Assembly (NCBI RefSeq): GCF_021290985.1 | Contig: NZ_JAJOYU010000007.1 | Span: 1-64,000, forward strand | Direction: 5' to 3' | Source of the DNA: Rheinheimera soli | GTDB lineage: Bacteria; Pseudomonadota; Gammaproteobacteria; Enterobacterales; Alteromonadaceae | Length of the DNA stretch: 64,000 nucleotides | In this document: one piece after another, positions 34,901 through 44,326 of the stretch | Layout: every line of letters starts with the position of its first letter | Numbering within the stretch: position 1 is the first letter of the stretch | Notes under the pieces: generated by a model | The model's database searches: none | What the model saw: the letters and a program-made list of their open reading frames with translations, nothing else | Told to the model about the DNA's origin: nothing | Made by a program: the position numbers and the translations under genes

Positions 34901-36412
34901 TTAGAGCGGGGCGGCTTTACAGTATTGGTCTATATACTGTTGGTGAGTCGGCAAAGACAAAGCCGCAGCCTGCATCGCCTGACTGAGTTTAGCTAAGCGC
35001 TCTGTGCCTTCAATGCTGCGATACGCCAGTACCGCATCGGTTTTTTGTGGCGTATTAAACTGGCCTAGATGCACAGCCAGCCAACTGGTGTTGCCAAATA
35101 AATCCATTTCGCCCGGTATTAAGCGGCCCTGACGTTTAAATTGTTCTATCCGGTAATGGAGTGAGTCTGGTACTGGCATGGTGGCACAATAACGCCACAA
35201 CTCACTGTCATCTCGCTCTGTCAGTTTGTAATGCAGAATGATAAAGTCGCGGATATTTTCTATTTCGCGAATCGCTACTCTGTTGTATTCCTCTGTCAGC
35301 AAAGGATCAAAGTCTTTATCCGGAAACAGCGCTAGAAGCTTGGCTATACCGGCCTGAATTAAATGAATACTGGTGGATTCCAGCGGTTCTAAAAAGCCAC
35401 TGGCAAGGCCTATAGCCACCACGTTTTTATTCCAGAACAAGTTCCGTCGTCCTGTAACAAACTGCAGCATTCGGGGTTCAGCCAAAGCCTTGGCTCCGAG
35501 GTTTTGCAGCAGAATATCCTGAGCTTGCTGCTCACTCATAAAGTGGTTACTGAATACATGGCCATTACCAGTGCGGTGTTGCAGCGGAATACGCCATTGC
35601 CAGCCAGCCGCATGAGCTGTGGATTTGGTGTATGGCGTAAAGTCGCCGCGTTCACTCGGTACAGCCCAGGCTCTGTTGCAGGGCAGCCAGTGTGACCAGT
35701 CCTGATAACCGGTTTTTAGCGTATCTTCAATTAATAAACCGCGAAAGCCGGAGCAGTCGATAAAAAGCTCACCTTCAATCAATTGACCGTTATCCAGCTG
35801 CACCGCTTCAATAAAACCAGAGACAGAGTTTTGTTTTACCGCGCTGATTTTGCCTTCGATGCGCAGCACCCCTTTGGCTTCGGAGTACTGGCGTAGATAG
35901 CTGGCATAAAGGCCGGCATCAAAATGATAGGCATAATCATGGGTTGACAATACATGGCGTGGATCTGTGACTGGGGGCGCAAAACGGCCCTGTTGTGCTA
36001 CTACCCAGGCCATAGAATACTGATCAAAAGCTTCGGCTTTACCTTCAAGCTTTGCCTGTAACCAATGATGATGCAGGCTGACCAAATCAAACTGGCGGCC
36101 ATAACTGCCAAAAGGGTGGAAATAACTATGGTTTTGCCGCCCCCAGTTGATGAACTGAATGCCCAGTTTAAAAGAGCCCTGAGTGGCGCGGATAAAGTCG
36201 TTTTCGTTGATGCCTAAGCTTTGGTTGAATAAGCGGATCGGCGGAATAGTAGCTTCGCCGACTCCTACTGTGCCTATCTGCTCAGATTCAATCAGCGTGA
36301 TATCGCAGCCTTGTTGTAATGCATTGCTTAAAGCTGCAGCTGTCATCCAGCCTGCTGTGCCTCCGCCAACTATCACTATTTTTTTAATGCTGTTGTTTTC
36401 AGAATGGGTCAT
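34901..36412 (-). CDS. flavin-dependent tryptophan-halogenase-like protein
   Basis: A 503-residue FAD-dependent protein of the PrnA family. The N-terminal FAD motif GGGTAGW is at 16-22. GVGEATIPP follows, and the Lys of SFKLGIQFINW (about residue 82) aligns with the catalytic Lys79 of PrnA. The family motif WxWxIP appears as WQWRIP, and the partner Glu lies in EPLESTSIH. All signature residues are thus present, so halogenation is chemically plausible, but such genes beside TonB receptors are common in gammaproteobacteria and mostly have no known product. It overlaps the upstream gene as ATGA, so it is translationally coupled to the TPR-2OG oxygenase. Confidence 0.9.
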   Translation of the reverse strand: MTHSENNSIKKIVIVGGGTAGWMTAAALSNALQQGCDITLIESEQIGTVGVGEATIPPIRLFNQSLGINENDFIRATQGSFKLGIQFINWGRQNHSYFHPFGSYGRQFDLVSLHHHWLQAKLEGKAEAFDQYSMAWVVAQQGRFAPPVTDPRHVLSTHDYAYHFDAGLYASYLRQYSEAKGVLRIEGKISAVKQNSVSGFIEAVQLDNGQLIEGELFIDCSGFRGLLIEDTLKTGYQDWSHWLPCNRAWAVPSERGDFTPYTKSTAHAAGWQWRIPLQHRTGNGHVFSNHFMSEQQAQDILLQNLGAKALAEPRMLQFVTGRRNLFWNKNVVAIGLASGFLEPLESTSIHLIQAGIAKLLALFPDKDFDPLLTEEYNRVAIREIENIRDFIILHYKLTERDDSELWRYCATMPVPDSLHYRIEQFKRQGRLIPGEMDLFGNTSWLAVHLGQFNTPQKTDAVLAYRSIEGTERLAKLSQAMQAAALSLPTHQQYIDQYCKAAPL

Positions 36413-37905
36413 CCGGGCTCTCCGCTAATAAAAGGCTGAGGTTCAATATCAAAGGCCAGAGTTAAACGTTCACCCGACTCAAAAGGCACAGTGTTATGCC
36501 ATAAGGTGGATGGAAATAACACCAGGGTACCAGGTTGTGGTTGATGCTGAAGTTGAGGATCTAATGGCAGCTGAAGCTCAGCAGGTGGCGCGCCAAATTG
36601 CAGCCAGCCTGCGGGCGCTTGCCCCAGTTGTTCTGCGGCGGGGATCTCAAGGTGCAAAGCTGCACTGATCCAGCCTGATGGATGGGTATGGCTGACATTA
36701 AAACCCTGAGTTTTTAATAAAGTGGACCAACCGCCGCTAAAACGACAGCGGCCTTGTAAAGCCCGGTCGCGTGTTCGGCCTAACAAAGGGTGTGTTGCTA
36801 CTGTGTCTGGCAGTTGCTCTACGTAGCTTTGCACTGCGGCTTTTAGCTTTTGTTTTAACTGTTGCAGCGGTTGTTCATGGCGCAGCAGAATATTCTGATC
36901 GGTTTGGGTACCACCCCGTACGGATTGCTCAGCAAAGGGCGCTTTGGCTTTGTGTAAAGAACGCAAAACAGTGCATAACACAGTTAATTCACTGCTGCTT
37001 AACTGCAAATCAAAGGTTTTTACCAACATAGGCTCTGTGTCGAGCCACTTGGCTTTGCGATCTCCCAACATACGCCAAATTAAAGAGATGTAAGGCCAGA
37101 ATACAGTGGCTGATGCAGTTTCAAGCCAGGGCAGGGCACTTTGTTCTGAAGCTTTTACATCGCCCTGACGCAGTTGAAATCGGGTTAACGCCATAGCCCG
37201 CACCGGATCTTGTACCTGACTTGTTTCTTTAAATAACAGCGCGGCTTTGCTGGTATCACCTGACTCTGCCGCTACAAAAAGCCGGGCTAAGGTTAGTTGC
37301 TTTTGCTTACCACACTGCTGTTCGGCTAACCCTAAAATCTGCTCACACTTTTGCCATTGTTTTAACTGGGCATAACAGCGAAACCAGTCCAGCCAGAGTG
37401 TCAGGTTTTGAGGTTGTTGTGTGCAGGCTTGCTGATAACTGTCGGTAAAATGAATGGCATCACCTGATGTAAAACGCATACTGCTTAATAACTTGTGACC
37501 ATCCAACCACAGCGGATGGGCGGCCAGATTTTGTATTAAAAGTTGCTCCGCCAGTTGCTGTTCACCATCAGCGGCCAACGCTAATGCTAAACCACGGTAA
37601 GCATGTAAATCGCCAGGAGTCAGACTGGTCAGTTGATAAAAACTATCTACTGCGGAATAACCGGAAAAAAACTGGCTTTGCGCCAATGCCATCAGAGTTG
37701 ATGCGTCGGAAGGCTGTAAAGCTGCTGCTTTGCTAAAGGCAAAAACAGCGTCTGCTTCATATTGTTCTTCATGCCAGGCAAAACCTGCTAATTTCCAGGC
37801 GATAAAATCGTCCGGCAACAGCTCCAGATGCTGACGCAGCAGCGGTATGGCCAGATCGGCCCTGCCTTGTTGCAGATGCTGTTGTGCCAGCTGAACTCTG
37901 GTCAT
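36409..37905 (-). CDS. TPR protein with C-terminal 2OG-Fe(II) oxygenase domain
   Basis: A 498-residue fusion. Residues 1-300 are tetratricopeptide-like helical repeats (LQQGRADLAIPLLRQHLELLP, FAWHEEQYEADAVFAFSKAA). Residues about 370-490 form a putative 2-oxoglutarate/iron oxygenase: iron-ligand candidates are His in SHTHPSGW and His in LWHNTVPFESGERLTLAFDI, whose Arg would bind 2OG. The substrate is probably a protein or peptide bound by the TPRs. It begins about 100 bases after the TonB receptor, behind a terminator hairpin, and is coupled to the halogenase. Together they could modify the receptor, its cargo or an amino acid. Confidence 0.85.
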   Translation of the reverse strand: MTRVQLAQQHLQQGRADLAIPLLRQHLELLPDDFIAWKLAGFAWHEEQYEADAVFAFSKAAALQPSDASTLMALAQSQFFSGYSAVDSFYQLTSLTPGDLHAYRGLALALAADGEQQLAEQLLIQNLAAHPLWLDGHKLLSSMRFTSGDAIHFTDSYQQACTQQPQNLTLWLDWFRCYAQLKQWQKCEQILGLAEQQCGKQKQLTLARLFVAAESGDTSKAALLFKETSQVQDPVRAMALTRFQLRQGDVKASEQSALPWLETASATVFWPYISLIWRMLGDRKAKWLDTEPMLVKTFDLQLSSSELTVLCTVLRSLHKAKAPFAEQSVRGGTQTDQNILLRHEQPLQQLKQKLKAAVQSYVEQLPDTVATHPLLGRTRDRALQGRCRFSGGWSTLLKTQGFNVSHTHPSGWISAALHLEIPAAEQLGQAPAGWLQFGAPPAELQLPLDPQLQHQPQPGTLVLFPSTLWHNTVPFESGERLTLAFDIEPQPFISGEPG

Positions 37906-37946
37906 GCAGTGTCCTTAAAGCAATTACATCACTACGCATGAAACGG

Positions 37947-37980
37947 AAAAAGCTGGTAAAGCAATCTGCACTTTACCAGC
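37947..37980 (-). terminator. hairpin terminator between the TonB receptor and the TPR-oxygenase gene
   Basis: Arms GCTGGTAAAG (37952-37961) and CTTTACCAGC (37971-37980). Read on the minus strand the stem is followed by TTTTTCC. It would end most receptor transcripts and leave low read-through into the oxygenase-halogenase pair. Confidence 0.75.
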
Positions 37981-38009
37981 CTGTTTTTCGCTTTTGCCTG
38001 AATGACAGC

Positions 38010-40496
38010 TTAGAAAGTCACTGTCACTGAAGCTGTGGCTGTGCGGCCAATCACAGGAGAGCCTGAAATCACTGTGGGCGTCGCTGAAGCGTCTGCTAAA
38101 CCGCCGCTGCCACGAATATCAAATTCATCGGTCAGGTTATATACCTGAAAGCCAAATTCCAGATTATCAGTTGGGCTGTATCTAAGACTACCACCTAAAG
38201 TGTAGTTACCCGGATATTCATTTCCAGCACCGTCAATAGCTGTTGTCTGGCCTGTAATATTTAAGCCCGTCACCCATTGATCATTAATATGATAGTTGGA
38301 GGATAGGGTATAAATTAAATCAGGAATACCGTCAGCGCGGGTCCAGTTGGTGGTTCCTGCCGACAGTTTTTCTGCGTCTGAATAAGTGGCATTACCCACC
38401 AGCGAGAAATCGCCAATGCGCACTGTACCGAGAATTTCAGCGCCCTGAGATTTGTATTCAGCGTCTATGACACAACCCCCAGCCGCACCATTACAAAGGG
38501 TCGCAGATAACTGATAGGTGCTTTGTTTAAAGTCACCTTTGAGTAGAGTCAGCTCAAAAGTGTAATAGCCATCCATCACTTCACCGCGGCGTTTTAACCC
38601 CAGCTCGTACTGATTAACAAAGTCGACGGCTGAGGTCTGGCCTTGCTGATTCAACGAACCATCGGCATTAATTTTGCCACTGACAGTCTGCCGGTCACCA
38701 TTAAAACGGCCACCTTTGGAAGCTCGGGTAAAGAGGCTGGTATCTTCGTTGAGTTTATACAAGCCACCAACTGTCCATGAAGTGTAACTGACAGAGTAGT
38801 TCAGGTTTTCGCGGGCACCATTGGATATCAGGGTTGGAATAGCAACACCATCAACCACAGTGTTAAATACTTCTCCACCCGCAGCTGTCCAGCCTGAAGC
38901 GTCGACTGTATCGCGACGCACACTGGCATCCAGCGTATAAAGATCAGTGTCAAAATCCAGCGCCAGATAAGGGGCTGTATCTGTGTAGGCTAAGTCGTAA
39001 TCACGGGCGTTGGCACTGCCCCAGTTGTCGTTAAAGCCTGCTATACCATTGGCAGTCAACTGATTGCCCGCGTCATCAAATAAATCCAGCATAGCCGGGT
39101 TATCGCCACTGAGTTCAGAATAAGTTCTGTTGGTATGCCAGTCGGCAGCTACATTCTGATTCATATAAAAATAACCAGCACGGGCGGTAAAGGTGTTATC
39201 ACCTACAGCAAATTCTTTAGAGATGGCTAAATCGTTGACAAAGCTGCCGACATCACGAATGTTGGTGTTTACATTGGTGTTGTTGTTCAGATAAGCCGAA
39301 TCGTATAGCTCACCTGCATTAGGGCCGTTGGCGAAACGAATACTATCGACTACTGCACCATTGACGGTAGAGCCTAAAACACTGGCTGTTGTGGCGGCAT
39401 TAAAGAATGGCGAGGTGAAACCACCGCTCATATCAGTCCAGCGCATTTTGTTATCCAGTACTATTTCGTTTTTAAATTCGTAATGCAGTTCATTACCCAG
39501 TGAAAACGACTCTGTGGTAATGCCTGACATATCCACACGCTCTGTTACACCGTCACGGTTGACGATCAGGAATTCCTGATTGTGGATAGAGTAGTTCGAT
39601 TGATTACGGCCATCAAAACCAGGGTAGGGGCGCAAATCCGTGAAGCTGTTGCCATCATAGTTGGCCAGAGCAGGAGCTCCTGTGTAATTTGGCTCCTGAG
39701 TGTCTGCAAATTTGACCAGTACACGGAAATAGCTGCTTTGGTCTTCAAAAAACTTAGTGACGTTGGCTTTTACCTGCGCACTTTCGCTGACATTAAAAGC
39801 TGCGTCCAGTGGGCCTTTGCCTTGTTTTACATAACCACCGACATGGAAATTCACACTGTCACTGGCTGCACCACCGTAACGGAAATCAACTTTTTTCTCG
39901 TCATGGCCTACGCCGGTATTCAGACGAAGCAAACCGCCGTCTGTGTCACCATAATTGCTGATGTAGTTGATAATGGCGCCTGGTGATTGAGAGGAAAAGG
40001 TTCCGGCTGTACCACCACGCACGCCTTCAACCCTATCGACACTTGAATCAAAGCGGGTCCAGTAGTCGTTATTACCAAACTGCAAATCACCAAACAGCAC
40101 TGTAGGTAAACCATCTTCCTGAATTTGTACAAAAGGTGAACCACCAGTAGCTACCGGCAAGCCCCGCACCGCAATATTGGAGTTACCACCAGGACCGGCT
40201 GTACCTGCTACCTGAATACCAGGGATCATGCGGAATACTTCAGCTTCTGAGCTGGGCTGGAAATCTTTGATCATTTCCGCATCTACGCTGGTGACCGCAA
40301 TAGCAGATTCAATCTGGGTTCGGCCCGGCACACTGCCTGTGACCACTATGGTTTCAAAGGCTTCGGTTTCAGCTTTTTCTGTGCTTTCAGCTTCTGTAGT
40401 TGCAGTGCTTTGTGCCCACAAAGGGCCTGATGCAATAAGGGTAGATGCGAATAATACCTGCCGTACTGCAATTGAAACTTTCTGTTGTTTGAACAT
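38010..40496 (-). CDS. TonB-dependent receptor, probably sucrose/alpha-glucoside
   Basis: An 828-residue outer-membrane receptor: signal peptide (VRQVLFASTLIASGPLWA), an acidic Thr/Glu-rich spacer, TonB box-like ETIVVTG, a plug (AEVFRMIPGIQVAG, NIAVRGLPV) and a beta-barrel ending in IGRTATASVTVTF. It has an operator (40522-40537) placed 26 bases upstream of the ATG, matching those at the MFS gene and in the amylosucrase gene. This shared site is the reason to propose sucrose or a related glucoside as ligand. Confidence 0.9.
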   Translation of the reverse strand: MFKQQKVSIAVRQVLFASTLIASGPLWAQSTATTEAESTEKAETEAFETIVVTGSVPGRTQIESAIAVTSVDAEMIKDFQPSSEAEVFRMIPGIQVAGTAGPGGNSNIAVRGLPVATGGSPFVQIQEDGLPTVLFGDLQFGNNDYWTRFDSSVDRVEGVRGGTAGTFSSQSPGAIINYISNYGDTDGGLLRLNTGVGHDEKKVDFRYGGAASDSVNFHVGGYVKQGKGPLDAAFNVSESAQVKANVTKFFEDQSSYFRVLVKFADTQEPNYTGAPALANYDGNSFTDLRPYPGFDGRNQSNYSIHNQEFLIVNRDGVTERVDMSGITTESFSLGNELHYEFKNEIVLDNKMRWTDMSGGFTSPFFNAATTASVLGSTVNGAVVDSIRFANGPNAGELYDSAYLNNNTNVNTNIRDVGSFVNDLAISKEFAVGDNTFTARAGYFYMNQNVAADWHTNRTYSELSGDNPAMLDLFDDAGNQLTANGIAGFNDNWGSANARDYDLAYTDTAPYLALDFDTDLYTLDASVRRDTVDASGWTAAGGEVFNTVVDGVAIPTLISNGARENLNYSVSYTSWTVGGLYKLNEDTSLFTRASKGGRFNGDRQTVSGKINADGSLNQQGQTSAVDFVNQYELGLKRRGEVMDGYYTFELTLLKGDFKQSTYQLSATLCNGAAGGCVIDAEYKSQGAEILGTVRIGDFSLVGNATYSDAEKLSAGTTNWTRADGIPDLIYTLSSNYHINDQWVTGLNITGQTTAIDGAGNEYPGNYTLGGSLRYSPTDNLEFGFQVYNLTDEFDIRGSGGLADASATPTVISGSPVIGRTATASVTVTF

Positions 40497-40521
40497 TATG
40501 CTTGCCCCCTGTCGGGTTGTT

Positions 40522-40537
40522 ACTTAATCGATTAAGT
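40522..40537. promoter_or_regulatory. LacI-type operator before the TonB receptor
   Basis: ACTTAATCGATTAAGT, a perfect 16-base palindrome 26 bases upstream of the receptor start. A second partial copy (CTTAATCG exact, then TTTTACT) is at 40622-40637. The 278-base gap holds no gene, only a GC-rich hairpin around 40721-40747 that may end the upstream TIM-barrel transcript. Confidence 0.8.
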
Positions 40538-40774
40538 TATTTTTTTATAAAAAAGCAACTGCCAGCTTTTTTGCTATAGAGTCGCTTTTTTGAATCATGG
40601 GATGAAGTTTTTTAATTCATCTCTTAATCGTTTTACTTCCGAATTAAACTGATGTCAAGCCTGTCCATAAAATAATCAATGTTTAAGCCGGAGTTTGCTG
40701 CATAAAAATACCAGTGATGAAAGGCCGGGAATGAAACCCCCCGGCTTTGCTGGCAGCTTTTACAGCTTGTTGTA

Positions 40775-41668
40775 TCAGGCTAAAAGCGTGCTGAGCGCAC
40801 TAAAACCCTGACGAATGGTTTCTACTCTGTTGTCGGTTTGGTCGCGCTCAACAAAAGCGTGTTTTAAACCTGCCTGGTTAGCTTTAGCAAAAATAGGTTT
40901 GAAATCAATCACGCCTTTGCCTACATCAGCAAAACCACCGGCTTTGTCCATGTCTTTGACATGCCAGAGCGGGAAACGGCCTGGTTGTCTGGCGAATAAA
41001 TCCAGAGGGTTCAGGCCAGCTTTCACCACCCAATATAAATCCAGCTCCATTTGCACCAGTTTGGCGTCTGTCTCATTCAGCAATACATCGTAGGGCACCT
41101 GATCAGACAGTTTAAAGAATTCAAAATCGTGATTGTGGTAAGTCAGCTGCATACCTGCGGCTTGAATACGTTCACCTGCTTTATTCAGAAAAGCGGCTAA
41201 GGCTTTGTATTGATCTAAAGTTTTACGTTGTTCATCTGTCAGGTAAGGCAATACTATAAATTTGTGACCCATGACCTGGGCTTGTTCTATCACCAAATCC
41301 AGATTTTGCTGCATTACTTCCAAAGGCACATGGCCTGATGGCGCGGTCAGGCCTTCATTGTCCATGATGTGTTTTATTTGCTTGGGTGTTTGATCAAAAT
41401 ACCCGGCAAACTCGAGCTGGGTATAACCCACACCTGCCACCAGTTTTAAGGTATCGGCCACACTTTGTGACATCAAATCGCGCAGTGTATAAAGCTGCAA
41501 GCCAGGTACTACTTTGGCTGGCGTAGTTGCAACTTTCGTTTCTGCTGAAAGCGGCAACGAGGCCAGGCTCAAACCTGCCACGCTCAATGCACTGAGTTTC
41601 AGAAATTTCCGTCTTTGCTGATCCAGCAGTTCTGGCTTTTGTTTGAAGATCGAATGGTCGTATGGCAT
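40775..41668 (-). CDS. Tat-exported sugar phosphate isomerase/epimerase-like TIM barrel
   Basis: A 297-residue protein of the xylose-isomerase-like TIM-barrel family (AP endonuclease 2 fold). A twin-arginine signal is visible (RRKFLKLSALSVAGLSLASLPLSA), so export folded to the periplasm is likely. The barrel starts PGLQLYTLRDLM, with metal-ligand candidates in the E of QLEFAGYF, TYHNHDFEF, MELDLYW and WHVKDMD. It is paralogous to the gene at 50797. The family includes isomerases, epimerases and 3-keto-sugar lyases/hydrolases. It lies downstream of the LacI gene (45-base gap), in the same operon. Confidence 0.87.
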   Translation of the reverse strand: MPYDHSIFKQKPELLDQQRRKFLKLSALSVAGLSLASLPLSAETKVATTPAKVVPGLQLYTLRDLMSQSVADTLKLVAGVGYTQLEFAGYFDQTPKQIKHIMDNEGLTAPSGHVPLEVMQQNLDLVIEQAQVMGHKFIVLPYLTDEQRKTLDQYKALAAFLNKAGERIQAAGMQLTYHNHDFEFFKLSDQVPYDVLLNETDAKLVQMELDLYWVVKAGLNPLDLFARQPGRFPLWHVKDMDKAGGFADVGKGVIDFKPIFAKANQAGLKHAFVERDQTDNRVETIRQGFSALSTLLA

Positions 41669-41713
41669 GTGTAGCTCCTGCTCTGGTGGCGTCCGCCAGC
41701 CGGTTAGATAAGG

Positions 41714-42727
41714 TCAGCTGAACCCTGCCGGAGCAGGACCTGTGCTGGCACGTTGAATAAGGTCAAAAGGTAAAATGACTTTAGGTGCTTTACCCAAACG
41801 ACCTTCGAGTAAATCTATTAATAAGCTGACTGCTGTGCTGCCAAATTCTTCAGCGGGCTGAGCTATGGTGGTCAGCGGTGGATCGGCAAAAGCGGCAAAA
41901 GAAATATCATCAAAACCAGCTACCGATATATCGCCAGGCACAGTAAAGCCTTTTTGTTTAATGCCTTGTATTGCCCCTATTGCCATTTCATCGTTTTCAC
42001 AAAACATGGCAGTAGGTGGATTGGGTAAGTTCAGTAGTTCAGTGGCGGCTTTATGGCCGGATTGCAAAGTAAAGTCGCCTGGATAAAGCAGGCTTTCATC
42101 AAAAGTGACACCAGCTGCATCTAAAGCATCCCGATAACCAGCCACCCTGTCACGGGTCAGCGGGCTGCGTGGTGGGCCTTTGATCATGGCTATACGTTTG
42201 TGCCCCAGTTGCAGTAAATGTTCCGTCATTGCGCAGGCTGCAGCTCTGTTATCCAACAGCACAGTAGGGCAGGCGATACGGTCCAACACTTCACAGGCAT
42301 TGACCATAGGCAATACAGTGCCGGTTTTCATTTCCAGTTGAGCAAAAGGATTATAAGCCCGCAGCTGAATTAAACCGTCCGCTTGTGAGGTATGCACCAT
42401 ACGGGCATAACTTTGTTCCATTTCCTCGTCAGCAAGCGTATTGCATAACAACAAGGAATAGCCTTTATCGTGGGCAGCCTGCTGCATACCGCTGATCACC
42501 CGGGCAAAAAACACGTTAGCAACAGTAGGCACCAATACCACTAGATTACGGGTTTTGCCTGAGCGAAACTTCACTGCCATCAGGTTAGGTTTGTAATCCA
42601 GCTGTTTGACTGCAGTCAGCACTTTGGTGCGGGTTTTTAATGACACCAAATCAGGCTGTTGCAAGGCTCTGGACACTGTGGCCACAGATACACCGGCTTG
42701 TTGTGCTACATCACGAATAGTGGACAT
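41714..42727 (-). CDS. LacI family regulator of the keto-glycoside island
   Basis: A 337-residue repressor of standard length: helix-turn-helix STIRDVAQQAGVSVATVSRAL, hinge region YKPNLMAVKFRSGKTRN, and a sugar-binding-type effector domain ending in FDDISFAAFADPPLTTIAQPAEEFG. It is divergent from the Gfo/Idh/MocA gene, and the intergenic region carries a strong palindrome overlapping a promoter (43005-43026), so it most likely represses that operon and itself. The inducer is probably a glycoside or keto-sugar. Confidence 0.92.
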   Translation of the reverse strand: MSTIRDVAQQAGVSVATVSRALQQPDLVSLKTRTKVLTAVKQLDYKPNLMAVKFRSGKTRNLVVLVPTVANVFFARVISGMQQAAHDKGYSLLLCNTLADEEMEQSYARMVHTSQADGLIQLRAYNPFAQLEMKTGTVLPMVNACEVLDRIACPTVLLDNRAAACAMTEHLLQLGHKRIAMIKGPPRSPLTRDRVAGYRDALDAAGVTFDESLLYPGDFTLQSGHKAATELLNLPNPPTAMFCENDEMAIGAIQGIKQKGFTVPGDISVAGFDDISFAAFADPPLTTIAQPAEEFGSTAVSLLIDLLEGRLGKAPKVILPFDLIQRASTGPAPAGFS

Positions 42728-42831
42728 GAATACTTTTCATCTTATGGGTTTGCTCCGGATTTTATCTGGATATTCAGTACTCTGCATCTGTTTAGCCAGC
42801 GAAACTTCAACGGCTGACTTTTCTATAATTG

Positions 42832-42850
42832 CTGATGTAACCGATATCAT
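42832..42850. promoter_or_regulatory. possible second operator, LacI promoter side
   Basis: GATGTAACCGATATCAT resembles the main palindrome, with the half TGTAA-CCG intact and the other arm degenerate. It lies about 105-120 bases upstream of the LacI start. Confidence 0.35.
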
Positions 42851-42994
42851 TTATAAAACACTTTATGGCAAAAGTGAAGACGATTTCGACAAATGCCTCT
42901 ACCTGATTTAGTGCGAATGCTCTTATTTGGTGCGGCGTTTTTCTACTTTTGTCTAATTAAAGTGCATGATTTGCGACAAACAACGGATTTTCTA

Positions 42995-43026
42995 TTGACG
43001 ACACAAAATGTAATCCGTTACATTTT
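42995..43026 (+). promoter_or_regulatory. promoter with overlapping LacI-family operator
   Basis: TTGACG (42995-43000) is a -35 candidate with a weak -10 (TTACAT) 17 bases on. Over the -10 lies a palindrome with perfect 9-base arms AAAATGTAA/TTACATTTT around TCCG (43005-43026). A repressor there would block initiation of the Gfo/Idh operon. The rest of the 365-base gap 42728-43092 has no gene. Confidence 0.7.
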
Positions 43027-43092
43027 TTACAGCTTCGATTTTTGATCTACAGTCTGAACAGCGTATCAGGCTGTAAACCACAAGGAAAAACC

Positions 43093-44259
43093 ATGAAAGC
43101 CCCAGGCAAGCAAAAAATCCGTATGGGTATGGTAGGAGGCGGAGAAGGCGCCTTTATTGGTGCTGTGCATCGCCATGCAGCGGCTTTAGATGGCCAGATT
43201 GAATTGGTATGTGGCGCTTTTAGCCGGGATGCCGGTAATAACCAACGTACAGGTGAAGAGCTGTGTATCAATCCAGACCGCCTTTACAGCGACTGGCAAC
43301 AATTACTGAAGCAGGAAGCTGCATTGCCGGAAACTGAGCGTATGCAGTTATTGGTGATAGTCACGCCGAATCAATTGCATGTGCCCATCAGCCGTGCTGC
43401 TGTAGCAGCTGGTTTTCATGTGTTTTGTGAAAAACCAGCTGGTGTCACGCTAGCTGAAACTCAGCAACTGGCAGTGGATTTAATTTCCGGCAACAGCCTC
43501 TATGGTTTGGCTCACACTTACCTTGGTTATCCTATGGTGTGGCAAGCCAAAGAGCTGGTGCAAAACGGCACTTTAGGCACTATCCGTAAGATTTTCGTGG
43601 AATACCCACAAGGCTGGCTGACCGAGGATTTAGAAAGCAGCCAGAACAAACAAGCGAGCTGGCGTACTGATCCGGCTCAGGCCGGTGCCAGTGGTTGTAT
43701 GGCTGATATTGGTACTCATGCTTTTGGTATGGCTGAATTTATCAGCGGCCAGCATATCACCGAACTTTGCGCCGAACTCACAAGCCATGTACCAGGCCGT
43801 CGTCTTGATGATGATGGTGCCGCTTTATTCCGCACTGACGGTGGTGCCAGTGGCGTATTGCTGGCCAGCCAAATTTGTGCCGGTGAAGAAAATGCACTGA
43901 AAATCCGTATTTATGGTGACAAAGGCGGGCTGGAATGGCATCAGATGGAACCTAACACGCTGATCATTAAACCTCACGGTGCTCCTGTTCAGGTATTGCG
44001 TGCCGGAGCTGGTCAGGCGGGTTTAGGTGCAGAAGCTTCACGCCGTTGTCGTTTACCTGCAGGTCATCCGGAGGGTTATCTGGAAGCTATGGGTAATTTA
44101 TACCGTGATTTTGCTGCTGCTATTCGTGCCGGCGAACGTGGTACTCCAACTGGTGTACCAGGCATTAAAGCCGGTATGCGTGGTATGGCTTTTATTGAAA
44201 CTGTTAGCAGCAGTCAGCACAGCAATGAAAAATGGCTGTCTTTGCCTGTCATCGACTAG
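43093..44259 (+). CDS. Gfo/Idh/MocA family oxidoreductase
   Basis: A 388-residue NAD(P)-dependent dehydrogenase. I chose the ATG at 43093 because AAGGAA precedes it; the upstream TTG start would sit at the transcription start. The N-terminal Rossmann fold has GMVGGGEGAFIGAVHR, and the family signature EKPAG carries the catalytic-site Lys (FCEKPAGVTLAE). The C-terminal alpha/beta domain has DIGTHAF with the conserved His. It has no signal, so it is cytosolic. It probably reduces or oxidises a keto-sugar or cyclitol made by the exported enzymes of the island. First gene of the plus-strand operon. Confidence 0.9.
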   Translation: MKAPGKQKIRMGMVGGGEGAFIGAVHRHAAALDGQIELVCGAFSRDAGNNQRTGEELCINPDRLYSDWQQLLKQEAALPETERMQLLVIVTPNQLHVPISRAAVAAGFHVFCEKPAGVTLAETQQLAVDLISGNSLYGLAHTYLGYPMVWQAKELVQNGTLGTIRKIFVEYPQGWLTEDLESSQNKQASWRTDPAQAGASGCMADIGTHAFGMAEFISGQHITELCAELTSHVPGRRLDDDGAALFRTDGGASGVLLASQICAGEENALKIRIYGDKGGLEWHQMEPNTLIIKPHGAPVQVLRAGAGQAGLGAEASRRCRLPAGHPEGYLEAMGNLYRDFAAAIRAGERGTPTGVPGIKAGMRGMAFIETVSSSQHSNEKWLSLPVID

Positions 44260-44326
44260 GCAGATTTTCACTCACAAAGCAGAGTTCAGTTTTTGATTTG
44301 CCAGAGCGCTGGCCCAAGGAATACGA

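Noticed and set aside
42606-42911. 101-codon plus-strand frame across the LacI start
   Set aside because: It overlaps the LacI helix-turn-helix coding region in antisense and the operator region; no support as a gene.
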